In this document: in pieces, positions 11,606 through 18,734 of the stretch
How the letters are laid out: every line of letters begins with the position of its first letter
How positions within the stretch are numbered: position 1 is the stretch's first letter
Source: JABJOE01 sp964344145
GTDB taxonomy: Bacteria; Patescibacteriota; Patescibacteriia; UBA9934
NCBI GenBank assembly: GCA_964344145.1
Contig: CAYFME010000017.1
Coordinates: 1-20,108 of the forward strand
Length of the DNA stretch: 20,108 bases
Reading direction: 5' to 3'
The notes under the pieces: model-generated
Database searches by the model: none
What the model saw: the letters and a program-made list of their open reading frames with translations, nothing else
What the model was told of the DNA's origin: nothing
Position numbers and translations under genes: made by a program

Positions 11606-12814
11606 ATGACACAGTTATTTGCCGAAATGATCGTTCTTGCAGGCGCGATCGTCCTGCTGTGTGTACTGTTAGTACGCCATCTTCCTTGGAAGAAACTTAA
11701 AAAACGTTGGAAAAAGTTCCCAAAGTCGTCGCGGTTGATCCTGCTCGGGGCGGTCGCTCTCCTATTGCTCTACGGAGGTGTTTCGCGCCCATTGCCTGTG
11801 CACTTTGCTTTGCCGCCACACATGCAAACGTTTGCGCCAAAAGGCGTGACGGCCGCGATTCCGTTTATAAAAGTTGTCGAGTTTTTCTTAACGTCAAGTC
11901 AATTTGAACGCGTAGAAGCGATCGGTGCCGACCCGAACGAGGTCCCGCCCGCGATCACACGCGGGAAGCCAACGACCGTGAGCATTGAGGTAACCGCCAA
12001 GGAAGTTATTGCAGAGGTGGTCGATGGTGTTTCGTTTAACTATTGGACGTATGATGGGGAGGTGCCGGGGCCGTTCATGCGTGTGCGTGAGGGAGACACG
12101 GTTGAGTTGACGATCACCAACGATCCGTCGAGTTTGCACGCGCATAACATCGACTTGCACGCCGTGAATGGTCCGGGGGGCGGTGCGACGCTTTCGGCTG
12201 TCGAGCCGGGTGAAACAAAAACGTTTTCCTGGAAGGCGCTCGCGCCGGGGTTGTACGTGTATCATTGCGCAACAGCGAACGTGAGCACGCATAATGCGCA
12301 CGGTCAGTACGGACTGATCCTCGTTGAGCCCGCGGAAGGCATGTCGGAAGTTGATAAGGAGTTTTACGTGATGCAAGGCGAGCTTTACACGAGCGGTGGT
12401 TTAGGAAAGAAAGGATTCGTCTCATTTGATTCCGAGGCATTGCTCGATGGTAATCCAACGTACGTCACATTCAACGGCATTGTTGAGGACACGCCGCGCA
12501 TGCAAGCAGAGGTCGGCGATACGATTCGTATGTATGTCGGAAACGGCGGAACGAATCAGATCTCCTCGTTCCATGTGATTGGTGAGATCTTCGACACGGT
12601 TTATCCTGAAGCGGCATTGAGTAGTGCGCCATTGCATGATGTACAAACGACAGCCGTGCTACCCGGCGGTGCGGCGATCGTGGAATTTACCGTGGATGTT
12701 CCAGGAAACTACATTTTGGTTGATCATGCACTGGCACGGATGAACAAGGGTGCGTGGGCAATTCTAGAAGTAACGGGGGAGGATGATCCATCGATTTACT
12801 CAGCCGTTGAATAA
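11606..12814 (+). CDS. nirK: AniA/NirK-like copper nitrite reductase, membrane-anchored, axial Met replaced by Gln
   Basis: The family reduces nitrite to nitric oxide outside the cytoplasmic membrane. The product is 402 aa from ATG 11606; a TTG at 11597 is the last base of the -10 box and is rejected. Two membrane helices lie at about 5-24 and 40-58, followed by two cupredoxin domains. Visible residues: HNIDLH gives type 1 His180, catalytic Asp183 and type 2 His185; YHC gives type 2 His220 and type 1 Cys221; His229 is type 1. SSFHVIGE gives catalytic His323, and LVDHA gives type 2 His374. In AniA the next ligand is Met in HIANGM; here the motif is HNAHGQ, so Gln234 (codon 12305-12307) replaces the axial Met. 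EVDKEFYVMQGELY and RMYVGNGG also match AniA. The electron donor is not in the window. The gene heads a tightly packed run to 14746. Confidence 0.92.
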   Translation: MTQLFAEMIVLAGAIVLLCVLLVRHLPWKKLKKRWKKFPKSSRLILLGAVALLLLYGGVSRPLPVHFALPPHMQTFAPKGVTAAIPFIKVVEFFLTSSQFERVEAIGADPNEVPPAITRGKPTTVSIEVTAKEVIAEVVDGVSFNYWTYDGEVPGPFMRVREGDTVELTITNDPSSLHAHNIDLHAVNGPGGGATLSAVEPGETKTFSWKALAPGLYVYHCATANVSTHNAHGQYGLILVEPAEGMSEVDKEFYVMQGELYTSGGLGKKGFVSFDSEALLDGNPTYVTFNGIVEDTPRMQAEVGDTIRMYVGNGGTNQISSFHVIGEIFDTVYPEAALSSAPLHDVQTTAVLPGGAAIVEFTVDVPGNYILVDHALARMNKGAWAILEVTGEDDPSIYSAVE

Positions 12815-12815
12815 C

Positions 12816-13073
12816 ATGCAGACAGCCTTTGCAAAGAGGGTCTATAGCGTTGTTGCCCAAATTCCAAAAGGGAGAACGTTGACGTACAAACAGGTTGCGC
12901 AGGCGGCAGGGCGACCCGGGGCGTATCGCGCTGTTGGAAACATCTTGAACAAGAACTGCGACCCATCGATTCCGTGCCATCGCGTGGTGCGATCGGATGG
13001 AAAGGCGGGTGGATACAACGGTGGGGAGGAGAAAAAGGTCGAACGTTTGCGAAGTGAAGGAGTGGACGTATGA
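12816..13073 (+). CDS. Short O6-alkylguanine-DNA alkyltransferase domain protein
   Basis: The 85-aa protein consists only of the DNA-binding and active-site domain of the MGMT/Ogt family: FAKRVYSVVAQIPKGRTLTY, then QVAQAAGRPGAYRAVGNIL with the Arg finger (R38), IPCHRVVRSDGKAGGYNGG (52-70) and a final KKVERLRSEG. The Cys54 of PCHRV is kept, unlike ATL proteins, where it is usually Trp, so alkyl transfer is possible. The N-terminal domain of full Ogt is absent. The start is ATG 12816, one base after the nirK stop; the in-frame ATG at 12783 lies inside nirK. The stop overlaps the next start (ATGA). It could repair O6-alkylguanine or flag it for excision repair, as ATLs do. Confidence 0.9.
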   Translation: MQTAFAKRVYSVVAQIPKGRTLTYKQVAQAAGRPGAYRAVGNILNKNCDPSIPCHRVVRSDGKAGGYNGGEEKKVERLRSEGVDV

Positions 13074-13735
13074 GCGTCATGAGGACACATCAGCGTGCGC
13101 TCTTTTGGTTTGCACTCGCCCTGCAGGCGATTGGAGCGTTTGTCTACTTTGTTTTGGCTGAAGGATCTGGTCACGCGAACGCGTTTTATGGACTGACGAA
13201 AGTGATGATGCTTCTGTTGCCCTTGTTGTGGATTTCAACAGGAGCGAAGTTGCCGAAGTTGTTGAAGAAGACTGACCAATGGTGGACGGGATTGGTCATT
13301 GGTATCGTGTTCGCTGGTTTGCTCATCGGAGGCTATTGGTTGTTGCAAGACGTCGTTGCGAATGGTCAGGAAGCGATCGCCGCGAAGATCAGTGACTTTG
13401 GCATTGGTTCGTTTGTGTTGTTTGCCGTGGTGTTCAGCATCGTCCATTCGTTATTTGAAGAGTACTATTGGCGATGGTTCGTGTTGGGAGCTGGAAAGAA
13501 GATCGTCGGTGCGTCGGCTGTGTTGATCTCGAGCGCTGCGTTTGGTCTGCATCACATCATCATTCTTTCTCAACTATTTCCGCTATGGTTCGCACTGACT
13601 GGGGGAGCTGTGACGATGCTCGCAGGTTGGATTTGGTGTCAGATGACGCTTAAGAGCGGTAGTATTCTGCCAGCGTGGCTCAGCCACTTGTTCGCCGACG
13701 CAGCGATCATGTACATTGGATGGCAACTACTATGA
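13070..13735 (+). CDS. CPBP-family (Abi/CAAX-like) intramembrane metalloprotease
   Basis: This 221-aa protein has about six membrane helices. The three active-site motifs of the CPBP (PF02517) family are present: EEYYWRW (E130, E131, R135), FGLHH (F158, H161/H162) and HLFAD (H206, D210). Members cleave or modify membrane substrates; some process prenylated peptides, others act in bacteriocin immunity or anti-phage defence, and most bacterial ones have no known substrate. The ATG overlaps the previous stop, and its own stop overlaps the next ATG, so it is translationally coupled on both sides. Family confidence is high; the substrate is unknown. Confidence 0.9.
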   Translation: MSVMRTHQRALFWFALALQAIGAFVYFVLAEGSGHANAFYGLTKVMMLLLPLLWISTGAKLPKLLKKTDQWWTGLVIGIVFAGLLIGGYWLLQDVVANGQEAIAAKISDFGIGSFVLFAVVFSIVHSLFEEYYWRWFVLGAGKKIVGASAVLISSAAFGLHHIIILSQLFPLWFALTGGAVTMLAGWIWCQMTLKSGSILPAWLSHLFADAAIMYIGWQLL

Positions 13736-14157
13736 TCCTCCGCGCTTGGCACAATTGGCTGAACATGGAACGTCATGACAAGGCGTGGCATTTGGATGAT
13801 TTAAAAGACGAGATGGAAGAGTATGACGAAGCTCGTGGTTTGATCGAGCGGTGGAGTGAGTTGTGCGACGTTGTGTACACGTGTACGCGGTCGCACTGGG
13901 ACGGATATCCTGACATCAAGTATCCGTACGCGTGGTGGACGTTTGCCGTTGGGCTTATCTACATGTTTCCGAAGTATACGTTGCGTTGGCTATTCTTCCG
14001 TAAAGTGGCAAAGAGGTTTGGCAAGAAGATCTCCGCTATTCGCAACCCCAAGAAAACGCACAAACTCCGCGACATTGCCGAGGAGTTTGGTATGGATCCG
14101 GATGCGTTTGAAAAAGAATGTAAACGTGTGATGAAGTATTGGGTGTTTTTGAAGTGA
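13732..14157 (+). CDS. MazG-like all-alpha NTP pyrophosphohydrolase candidate
   Basis: This 141-aa protein starts at ATG 13732, overlapping the previous stop (ATGA); an extension back to 13675 lies inside the protease gene. Residues 20-50 carry the metal-binding pattern of all-alpha NTP pyrophosphatases: DEMEE (E27 and E30, ExxE) followed by ELCD (E43 and D46, ExxD) on a second helix. Such enzymes remove non-canonical or excess nucleotides. The rest is unusual: an aromatic segment (YPYAWWTFAVGLIYMF, 65-80) could touch the membrane, and the basic C-terminal half (KKISAIRNPKKTHKL, then a DPDAFEKECKRV helix) resembles nothing I know. The motif match is by eye and short, so the call is tentative. 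The next gene starts 2 bases after the stop. Confidence 0.6.
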   Translation: MILRAWHNWLNMERHDKAWHLDDLKDEMEEYDEARGLIERWSELCDVVYTCTRSHWDGYPDIKYPYAWWTFAVGLIYMFPKYTLRWLFFRKVAKRFGKKISAIRNPKKTHKLRDIAEEFGMDPDAFEKECKRVMKYWVFLK

Positions 14158-14158
14158 T

Positions 14159-14746
14159 ATGAAAACGCCAGAACGCATGGAAAAGATCGAACAAGCCGTT
14201 GCGCAGCGTCAAATGGGGCTGACGGTCGTGATTGAAGATATACAAGACCCGCACAACGCGATGGCTGTCGTGCGTACGTGCGATGCGTTGGGGATTCAGG
14301 ATGTACATTTTATTGCGGAGAACGAAAAGCCGTTCAATCCAGAAAAGATCGGCAAGTCAACATCATCGACGGCAAGAAAGTGGGTTGACTGCCATACGTG
14401 GACGTCAACAAAAGAATGTTTGGAGCATTTGAAGGGTGAGGGGTATGAGCTTGTCGCGACGATGTTAAGTGACGACGCGACGTCGATTTTTGAAACAACG
14501 TTTGATCAAAAAAAGATCGCACTACTGATCGGTAACGAACGCGATGGACTTTCCGATACAGCTCGGAAGATGGCCGACCGCCACGTCGTCATTCCAATGC
14601 GCGGAATGGTACAAAGTTTGAACGTTTCGGTTGCGGCAGCGATCGTGTTGTACGAAGTGACGCGTCAACGCATGTCCAACATGGACGCGTTCGCCCTCGA
14701 TGACGTGCAACAACGAGCGTTAGTCGACGAATTTACGACAAGATAG
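14159..14746 (+). CDS. trmH: SpoU/TrmH-family RNA 2'-O-methyltransferase
   Basis: This 195-aa SPOUT-class enzyme has all three family motifs. DPHNAMAVVRTCDALGI (30-46) holds the catalytic Arg39 with Asn33. LLIGNERDGLS (122-132) and IPMRGMVQSLNVSVAAAIVL (145-164) form the trefoil knot that binds SAM. The N-terminal RMEKIEQAVAQRQMGLTVVIED and the overall length match TrmH (tRNA Gm18 methyltransferase) best; another SpoU target is possible. It starts 1 base after the preceding TGA and is the last gene of the run that begins with nirK. No T-rich terminator hairpin was seen directly after the stop, only a T-rich promoter region. Confidence 0.88.
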   Translation: MKTPERMEKIEQAVAQRQMGLTVVIEDIQDPHNAMAVVRTCDALGIQDVHFIAENEKPFNPEKIGKSTSSTARKWVDCHTWTSTKECLEHLKGEGYELVATMLSDDATSIFETTFDQKKIALLIGNERDGLSDTARKMADRHVVIPMRGMVQSLNVSVAAAIVLYEVTRQRMSNMDAFALDDVQQRALVDEFTTR

Positions 14747-14763
14747 CGCAGTGGACAATTTTT

Positions 14764-14791
14764 TTGTTTGAGAGCGTCTCGAGAGTATAAT
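14764..14791 (+). promoter_or_regulatory. Promoter upstream of the 14825 membrane protein gene
   Basis: TTGTTT (14764-14769), a 16-base spacer and consensus TATAAT (14786-14791). The spacer contains the 8-base palindrome TCTCGAGA, a possible operator. The leader would be about 25-30 bases, with no SD. Confidence 0.7.
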
Positions 14792-14824
14792 TGTGGATAA
14801 GTTTTAAATCGTTTTTATTTCTCT

Positions 14825-15493
14825 ATGGAATCTCGTGCGTTTAGTGATGGTGCAATTTTGCGCGCTGCGTGGCAGCGAACAAAGGACCGTCTTGGCTTCT
14901 TCATTATCCTCGGCATTATTTTGGCCGTGTTCTTTATTGCGTTTTCCTTCCTCATCGGATGGATCGCTAGCGAATCTGACATCGGTGGAGTTGTCGCGAA
15001 CATTGTTTACTGGGTCATCTCATCCCTCATCGGCGTTGGATTGATTAAGATTGTCCTTGATGTCGCAGACGGAAAAGATGGGGCGCTTGTCGACCTCGTG
15101 ACACATTGGAACGTGCTGTTGAAGTACATCGGTGTGACGATTGTGTACGCCGTTGTTGTTTACGTTGGATTGTTCTTGTTGATCTTCCCAGGCGTCATTT
15201 GGTCATTGAAGTTCTTCTTTGCTCCATGGCTGGTTGTTGATAAGGGAATGGGACCAATTGCGGCCATGAAGGCATCTTCACGCATGACGATGGGTATGAA
15301 GTGGGATCTGCTTGGATTCTTGGCAGTGGGATACACGGCATTCTTTATTGGATTCCTGTGTCTTGGAATCGGTATGATTGTTACTGGTCCACTGTTCGCT
15401 ATTGCATCGGCAATGGTGTACCGACACATGGCGAAAGGCATCAATGTTTCGGACTTGATGGGTAGCAAGCCAGCTCCAGCACCTGCTGCGTAG
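14825..15493 (+). CDS. Multi-pass membrane protein, DUF975/YciC-like
   Basis: This 222-aa protein begins with a short soluble helix (FSDGAILRAAWQRTKDR), followed by about five to six membrane helices (FFIILGIILAVFFIAFSFLI, the next at about 60-80, then 95-120 and onward). The segment FLLIFPGVIWSLKFFFAPWL, then DKGMGPIAAMKASSRMTMG, is typical of DUF975/YciC-like proteins, where a Pro-Gly kink precedes an amphipathic loop. The C-terminus ends in an Ala/Pro-rich tail (SKPAPAPAA), probably cytoplasmic. It has its own consensus promoter. No catalytic motif is seen; such proteins are thought to act in envelope processes, without firm evidence. Confidence 0.75.
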   Translation: MESRAFSDGAILRAAWQRTKDRLGFFIILGIILAVFFIAFSFLIGWIASESDIGGVVANIVYWVISSLIGVGLIKIVLDVADGKDGALVDLVTHWNVLLKYIGVTIVYAVVVYVGLFLLIFPGVIWSLKFFFAPWLVVDKGMGPIAAMKASSRMTMGMKWDLLGFLAVGYTAFFIGFLCLGIGMIVTGPLFAIASAMVYRHMAKGINVSDLMGSKPAPAPAA

Positions 15494-15574
15494 GTGTGGA
15501 CAGGTTTTTCGGAAGGTTAGCGGAAGTTGATATCCTTTAGTAAAGAGTACGATCTAATTCATCACATCTTTGAT

Positions 15575-15790
15575 ATGAAGGATGGCAAGTGCAGCGGCCT
15601 CATGCTGGTCGCAAAGTGGCTCCTAGCCATTGGAGGAATCAACTGGGGACTAGTTGGTGCCTTCGACTGGAACCTTGTGGAGGCAATTTTCGGCACTTGG
15701 GCATGGCTCGTGGCATTGATCTACATCTTGGTAGGTCTCTCGGGCATCTGGCTCGCAGTCGAGCTGCTCAAGGGCTGTGGAAAGAAATAG
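15575..15790 (+). CDS. DUF378-family small membrane protein
   Basis: The 71-aa product starts at ATG 15575. The in-frame TTG at 15527 would add a hydrophilic 16-residue segment not seen in the family, and that stretch looks like leader or promoter sequence (TACGAT at 15548-15553). The protein has the DUF378 signature: a Lys/Gly-rich start, WLLAIGGINWGLVGAFDWNLV (19-39), a short Gly turn (FGTWAW) and a second helix ALIYILVGLSGIWLAVELL. Two membrane helices are expected. Function is unknown, although the family is widespread. A terminator follows 13 bases after the stop. Confidence 0.85.
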   Translation: MKDGKCSGLMLVAKWLLAIGGINWGLVGAFDWNLVEAIFGTWAWLVALIYILVGLSGIWLAVELLKGCGKK

Positions 15791-15803
15791 TTGTTAACAA
15801 CAC

Positions 15804-15839
15804 ACAAAAACACCCGGCCAGATGGTCGGATGTTTTTGT
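15804..15839. terminator. Bidirectional terminator between convergent genes
   Basis: A long hairpin has A-rich and T-rich flanks: CCGGCC (15814-15819) with GGTCGG (15824-15829), loop AGAT, continued outward past one mismatch by ACAAAAACA/TGTTTTTGT. It serves the DUF378 gene on plus and the gene ending at 15841 on minus. Confidence 0.9.
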
Positions 15840-15840
15840 T

Positions 15841-18000
15841 TTATTGCAGTAAATGGGTTGTTGGGAAGGAGAGGAGTGTGTCTTGTGTCGCGATCAAGAT
15901 GCGGCGTTGGTCTTCTTGGACGATCATCGATACACCACCGGCGAGTTCGTCGGCGCGGTACTGCGCGACGAGATCACCGTCCTTGTCCATCACGATCACA
16001 CGCGACTCCCCTGGGTCAAGAATGTAGATGTAGGATGACTCGGTGTCCGTCCAAATGGCGACGGGGTTGGACAGTTCTGGATCCAGTGTTTCGTGCGCGA
16101 AGGTTTGCTCACGTCCAGATCGATACTTAAGAATACGTTCGCCGGTCACAACGTACACGTCACCGTCGATGGTAAGCGCGCGAGCATCGTTGAGTGATGA
16201 CGTTGAGGACGTCACCCAAGCCGTTCCTGCTTCGTATCCATCGCCGCGAGCGCGCATTTTTACAATCTGATCACCGTCGGCCGTGAGCACATACAACGCT
16301 TCGTTGTACATAATCAGATCCTGCACACTGGCCAGATCATTCACACCACTGACAATCGGCGTAATCGAGCCATCTTCAAACGATCCACGGCCGAGTTGTT
16401 GGTCCGCGTCGACGATGACAAACGTTGTCTCGGTTTCCACGCCGGCAATGATCGGCGCACCGATTGATCCTGGTGTGAGCGACGTATCGACGAATGTCCC
16501 GGTGAGCTCACTCACGTCGTACACCGTTTGCGTGTTTGTCGTGGCGTAAATGGTTTCGCCCAGGATGAAGAGCTCTAACAATGACGTACCCGACTGTTCA
16601 TCCGACAACGTGGCGATCGTGGAGACAGTTACAGGTTCGATGCCCTGGATCGATAGCAGGACCGTTTCCAGGTCGCTTCGCAAACCACCGATAACATCTT
16701 CATCTGTGGACGCCGGCAATGTTTCGATCAGTGCAAACGCTTCTTCGATCAGTTGTCGAGCCTCTTCTTCGTCATCATAAATTAACCGAGCCTGTGCTTC
16801 TGTTTGTTTGTCTTCAATGCTGGAGATGATGTTGGTTTGCGCCTCCATGTCTGCTTGGCGTGTTTGATAGCCACTGTAGACACGTACGCTGACGATCGTA
16901 ATAGCAAGAACAGCGATGAATCCTAAGCTGGCGATCTTCGTTGGTTTAGAAAGCGCATTGAACTTATCGATGACGTTTTGTACGCGTTGTTTTGGCGTTG
17001 GTTCTTGCTTAACCAGTGCTCGACCACGACCGTAGAGCTGCGGTGCGTGTGTGATGACATACCACAGACCTTTCAAGATCCACGCAATGAGCTTCACAAG
17101 ATACGTGATGATCAGCGTGAGTAATCGAACAATCAAATGCAAAATGCGTTTGAGCGTACTGCCGGTGCCTTTTTTGCCTGGAGAGGAGAGGGCCTGCAGT
17201 AGTGGGCGTGTGATTCGTTGAATCGTCCGACCAACATCAGGTTCCTGTTCACCAAGAAGCTGTTCAGTTTCTTCTTTTGTTTTGCCGAGTTGCTCGACAG
17301 ATGCGATTGGATTGACCTTTTTTGGCGGCCCGCCCGTGGTTGGTTCGGCAACTTGGAAGCAGATGGATCCAAAGGCTGTCTTTGGATTGAGATGTTGAGA
17401 AATGCGTTTGAGAGCGCCAGAAGGTGGTAGCGTGACGAGAATGTCTTGAAGCTCTGCGAGAGGGATTTCACGTGCTGAGACACGATTGGCAACGTAGAAG
17501 ATGTCTCCGGGATGGAGTTCGCCATCAAGAACGGTTGTGAAAAGTTTGTCCCATGAACATTCTTCTTGCTGCAGTTGTTGATCAAGTTCGTAGATGACGT
17601 AACGCTGCTTTGCGGTGCGGTTCATGAACAGCGCGTGCAGATTTCCAATGCCGGTAACGAACAACTGTTGCTTGTGCTGAACACCAAGAATGATGTGAAC
17701 GTCTGAAAGAGGAAGACGACGCTCCTGTGAGGAGATGTCAGCGATATCCTGATTCAGCGCCTGGATGAACTGCTCAAACCGGCGCGGCACATTACCGCTA
17801 TCAGAGAGCGTTTGCTCGAGTCCTTGCAGTCGTTCTTCGATAGCATCAGCGATCTTTGTGCGCGCTTGGTCTTGTTTGCCCAAAAATCGGATAACCGCAA
17901 AGACATTGCCCTGATCCTTCGGTAAAGAGAAAAGATGGGCACGGACCAAGACCTCCTCATCCTTTGGGATGCCGACATAGTGGGCAGATTTGATCCTCAT
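15841..18000 (-). CDS. PP2C-like domain, membrane anchor and extracellular beta-propeller protein
   Basis: The product is 719 aa from ATG 18000; an in-frame TTG at 18027 overlaps the -10 boxes and is rejected. Residues 1-215 look like a PP2C-type fold: LFSLPKDQGNVFAVIRFLG, two helices, then VTGIGNLHALFMNR and LHPGDIFYVANRVSAREIP, where phosphatases have GD-lll-TDG. The DG metal-ligand motif is missing (ANRV), so it is probably a pseudophosphatase or binding domain. A hydrophobic amphipathic helix (about 283-315) and a membrane helix (IASLGFIAVLAITIVSVRVY, about 356-375) follow. Then come a charged coiled coil (380-450) and a C-terminal six-bladed-like propeller (about 460-719) with repeated IYATT, LYVLTADGD, VYVVTGE and IYILDPGESRVIVMD strands. 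This would couple a cytoplasmic module to an outside sensor. The gene is convergent with the DUF378 gene and divergent from a winged-helix gene. Confidence 0.78.
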   Translation of the reverse strand: MRIKSAHYVGIPKDEEVLVRAHLFSLPKDQGNVFAVIRFLGKQDQARTKIADAIEERLQGLEQTLSDSGNVPRRFEQFIQALNQDIADISSQERRLPLSDVHIILGVQHKQQLFVTGIGNLHALFMNRTAKQRYVIYELDQQLQQEECSWDKLFTTVLDGELHPGDIFYVANRVSAREIPLAELQDILVTLPPSGALKRISQHLNPKTAFGSICFQVAEPTTGGPPKKVNPIASVEQLGKTKEETEQLLGEQEPDVGRTIQRITRPLLQALSSPGKKGTGSTLKRILHLIVRLLTLIITYLVKLIAWILKGLWYVITHAPQLYGRGRALVKQEPTPKQRVQNVIDKFNALSKPTKIASLGFIAVLAITIVSVRVYSGYQTRQADMEAQTNIISSIEDKQTEAQARLIYDDEEEARQLIEEAFALIETLPASTDEDVIGGLRSDLETVLLSIQGIEPVTVSTIATLSDEQSGTSLLELFILGETIYATTNTQTVYDVSELTGTFVDTSLTPGSIGAPIIAGVETETTFVIVDADQQLGRGSFEDGSITPIVSGVNDLASVQDLIMYNEALYVLTADGDQIVKMRARGDGYEAGTAWVTSSTSSLNDARALTIDGDVYVVTGERILKYRSGREQTFAHETLDPELSNPVAIWTDTESSYIYILDPGESRVIVMDKDGDLVAQYRADELAGGVSMIVQEDQRRILIATQDTLLSFPTTHLLQ

Positions 18001-18013
18001 AGTCAGGTGTACT

Positions 18014-18024
18014 ACTATAGTATA
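18014..18024. promoter_or_regulatory. Overlapping divergent -10 boxes
   Basis: On the minus strand TATACT (18024-18019) and TATAGT (18019-18014) overlap, and on the plus strand TATAGT (18016-18021) and TAGTAT (18018-18023). The region contains the palindrome ACTATAGT. No good -35 is seen in either direction. Divergent genes would compete for this site. The plus-strand gene has an SD (AGGAGG, 18035-18040). Confidence 0.5.
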
Positions 18025-18050
18025 CAATCAGGTCAGGAGGCACAAGATTC

Positions 18051-18734
18051 ATGAACACTAATTGTATGCCTCGAAAAGCGTTGAAAAAAGCGCAAAACGA
18101 GCCAGAGGAGGAAAAGGACTTTCGCATTGAACAACTTTTTGGGTCAAAGACGCGTGTTCGGTTGCTCAGCCTCTTTCTCGAGCATCCAGATCGCCCTTTC
18201 TATGTTCGTGAGATTACGCGTAAAATAGATGCACAGCTTAACTCCGTACGGCGTGAGCTGTTGAATTTGGTTGAGCTCAATATTGTCCTTGAAGTCGAAG
18301 GGTCGATCTTTAAGAACGAGAACGAAAAAAAGAAGTCCGACAAGAAGAAGTTCTACAAGGCGAATGAGGAGGGGCCGTTCTTCAAGGAGCTGCGGACGAT
18401 CATGAAAAAGTCGCTGGTGCTGATGAACAAGACCTTCGCACGAGCCCTGGAGAAACATGGTTCGCTCGATCTTCTTCTGCTCACCGGTCGCTTTGTTGAT
18501 AACTCAGATGTCGCAACAGATTTGCTCGTAGTCGGCGGCTTTGATCAGGAAGCGGTTGAAAAAGAGATCACGGCATTTGAGAAAGAGATCGCTCGCGAAG
18601 TGAACTACACGTTCATGCCACGCGACGAGTTCCTGTATCGTCTGGAAGTAAAGGATCGGTTTGTTCTCTCGTTGCTGGAGACCGACAACGTTGTGATGGT
18701 TAATAAGATTTCTGAAAAACTCCTTACGCTATGA
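18051..18734 (+). CDS. Winged-helix transcriptional regulator with C-terminal nucleotidyltransferase-like domain
   Basis: The 227-aa product starts at ATG 18051, ten bases after AGGAGG; ATG 18066 is an alternative start. A charged N-terminus precedes the winged helix (about 25-105): RIEQLFGSKTRVRLLSLFLE, RPFYVREITRKIDAQLNSVR as the recognition part, and ELLNLVELNIVLEVEG, then a Lys/Glu-rich wing (ENEKKKSDKKKFYKANEEGP). Residues 125-220 (HGSLDLLLLTGRFVDNSDVA, then DLLVVGGFD) look like a nucleotidyltransferase-like domain without the GS-DxD motif. This architecture is common in Patescibacteria as a regulator of unknown ligand. Its stop overlaps the next gene's start. The divergent propeller gene is the obvious candidate target. 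Confidence 0.8.
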   Translation: MNTNCMPRKALKKAQNEPEEEKDFRIEQLFGSKTRVRLLSLFLEHPDRPFYVREITRKIDAQLNSVRRELLNLVELNIVLEVEGSIFKNENEKKKSDKKKFYKANEEGPFFKELRTIMKKSLVLMNKTFARALEKHGSLDLLLLTGRFVDNSDVATDLLVVGGFDQEAVEKEITAFEKEIAREVNYTFMPRDEFLYRLEVKDRFVLSLLETDNVVMVNKISEKLLTL

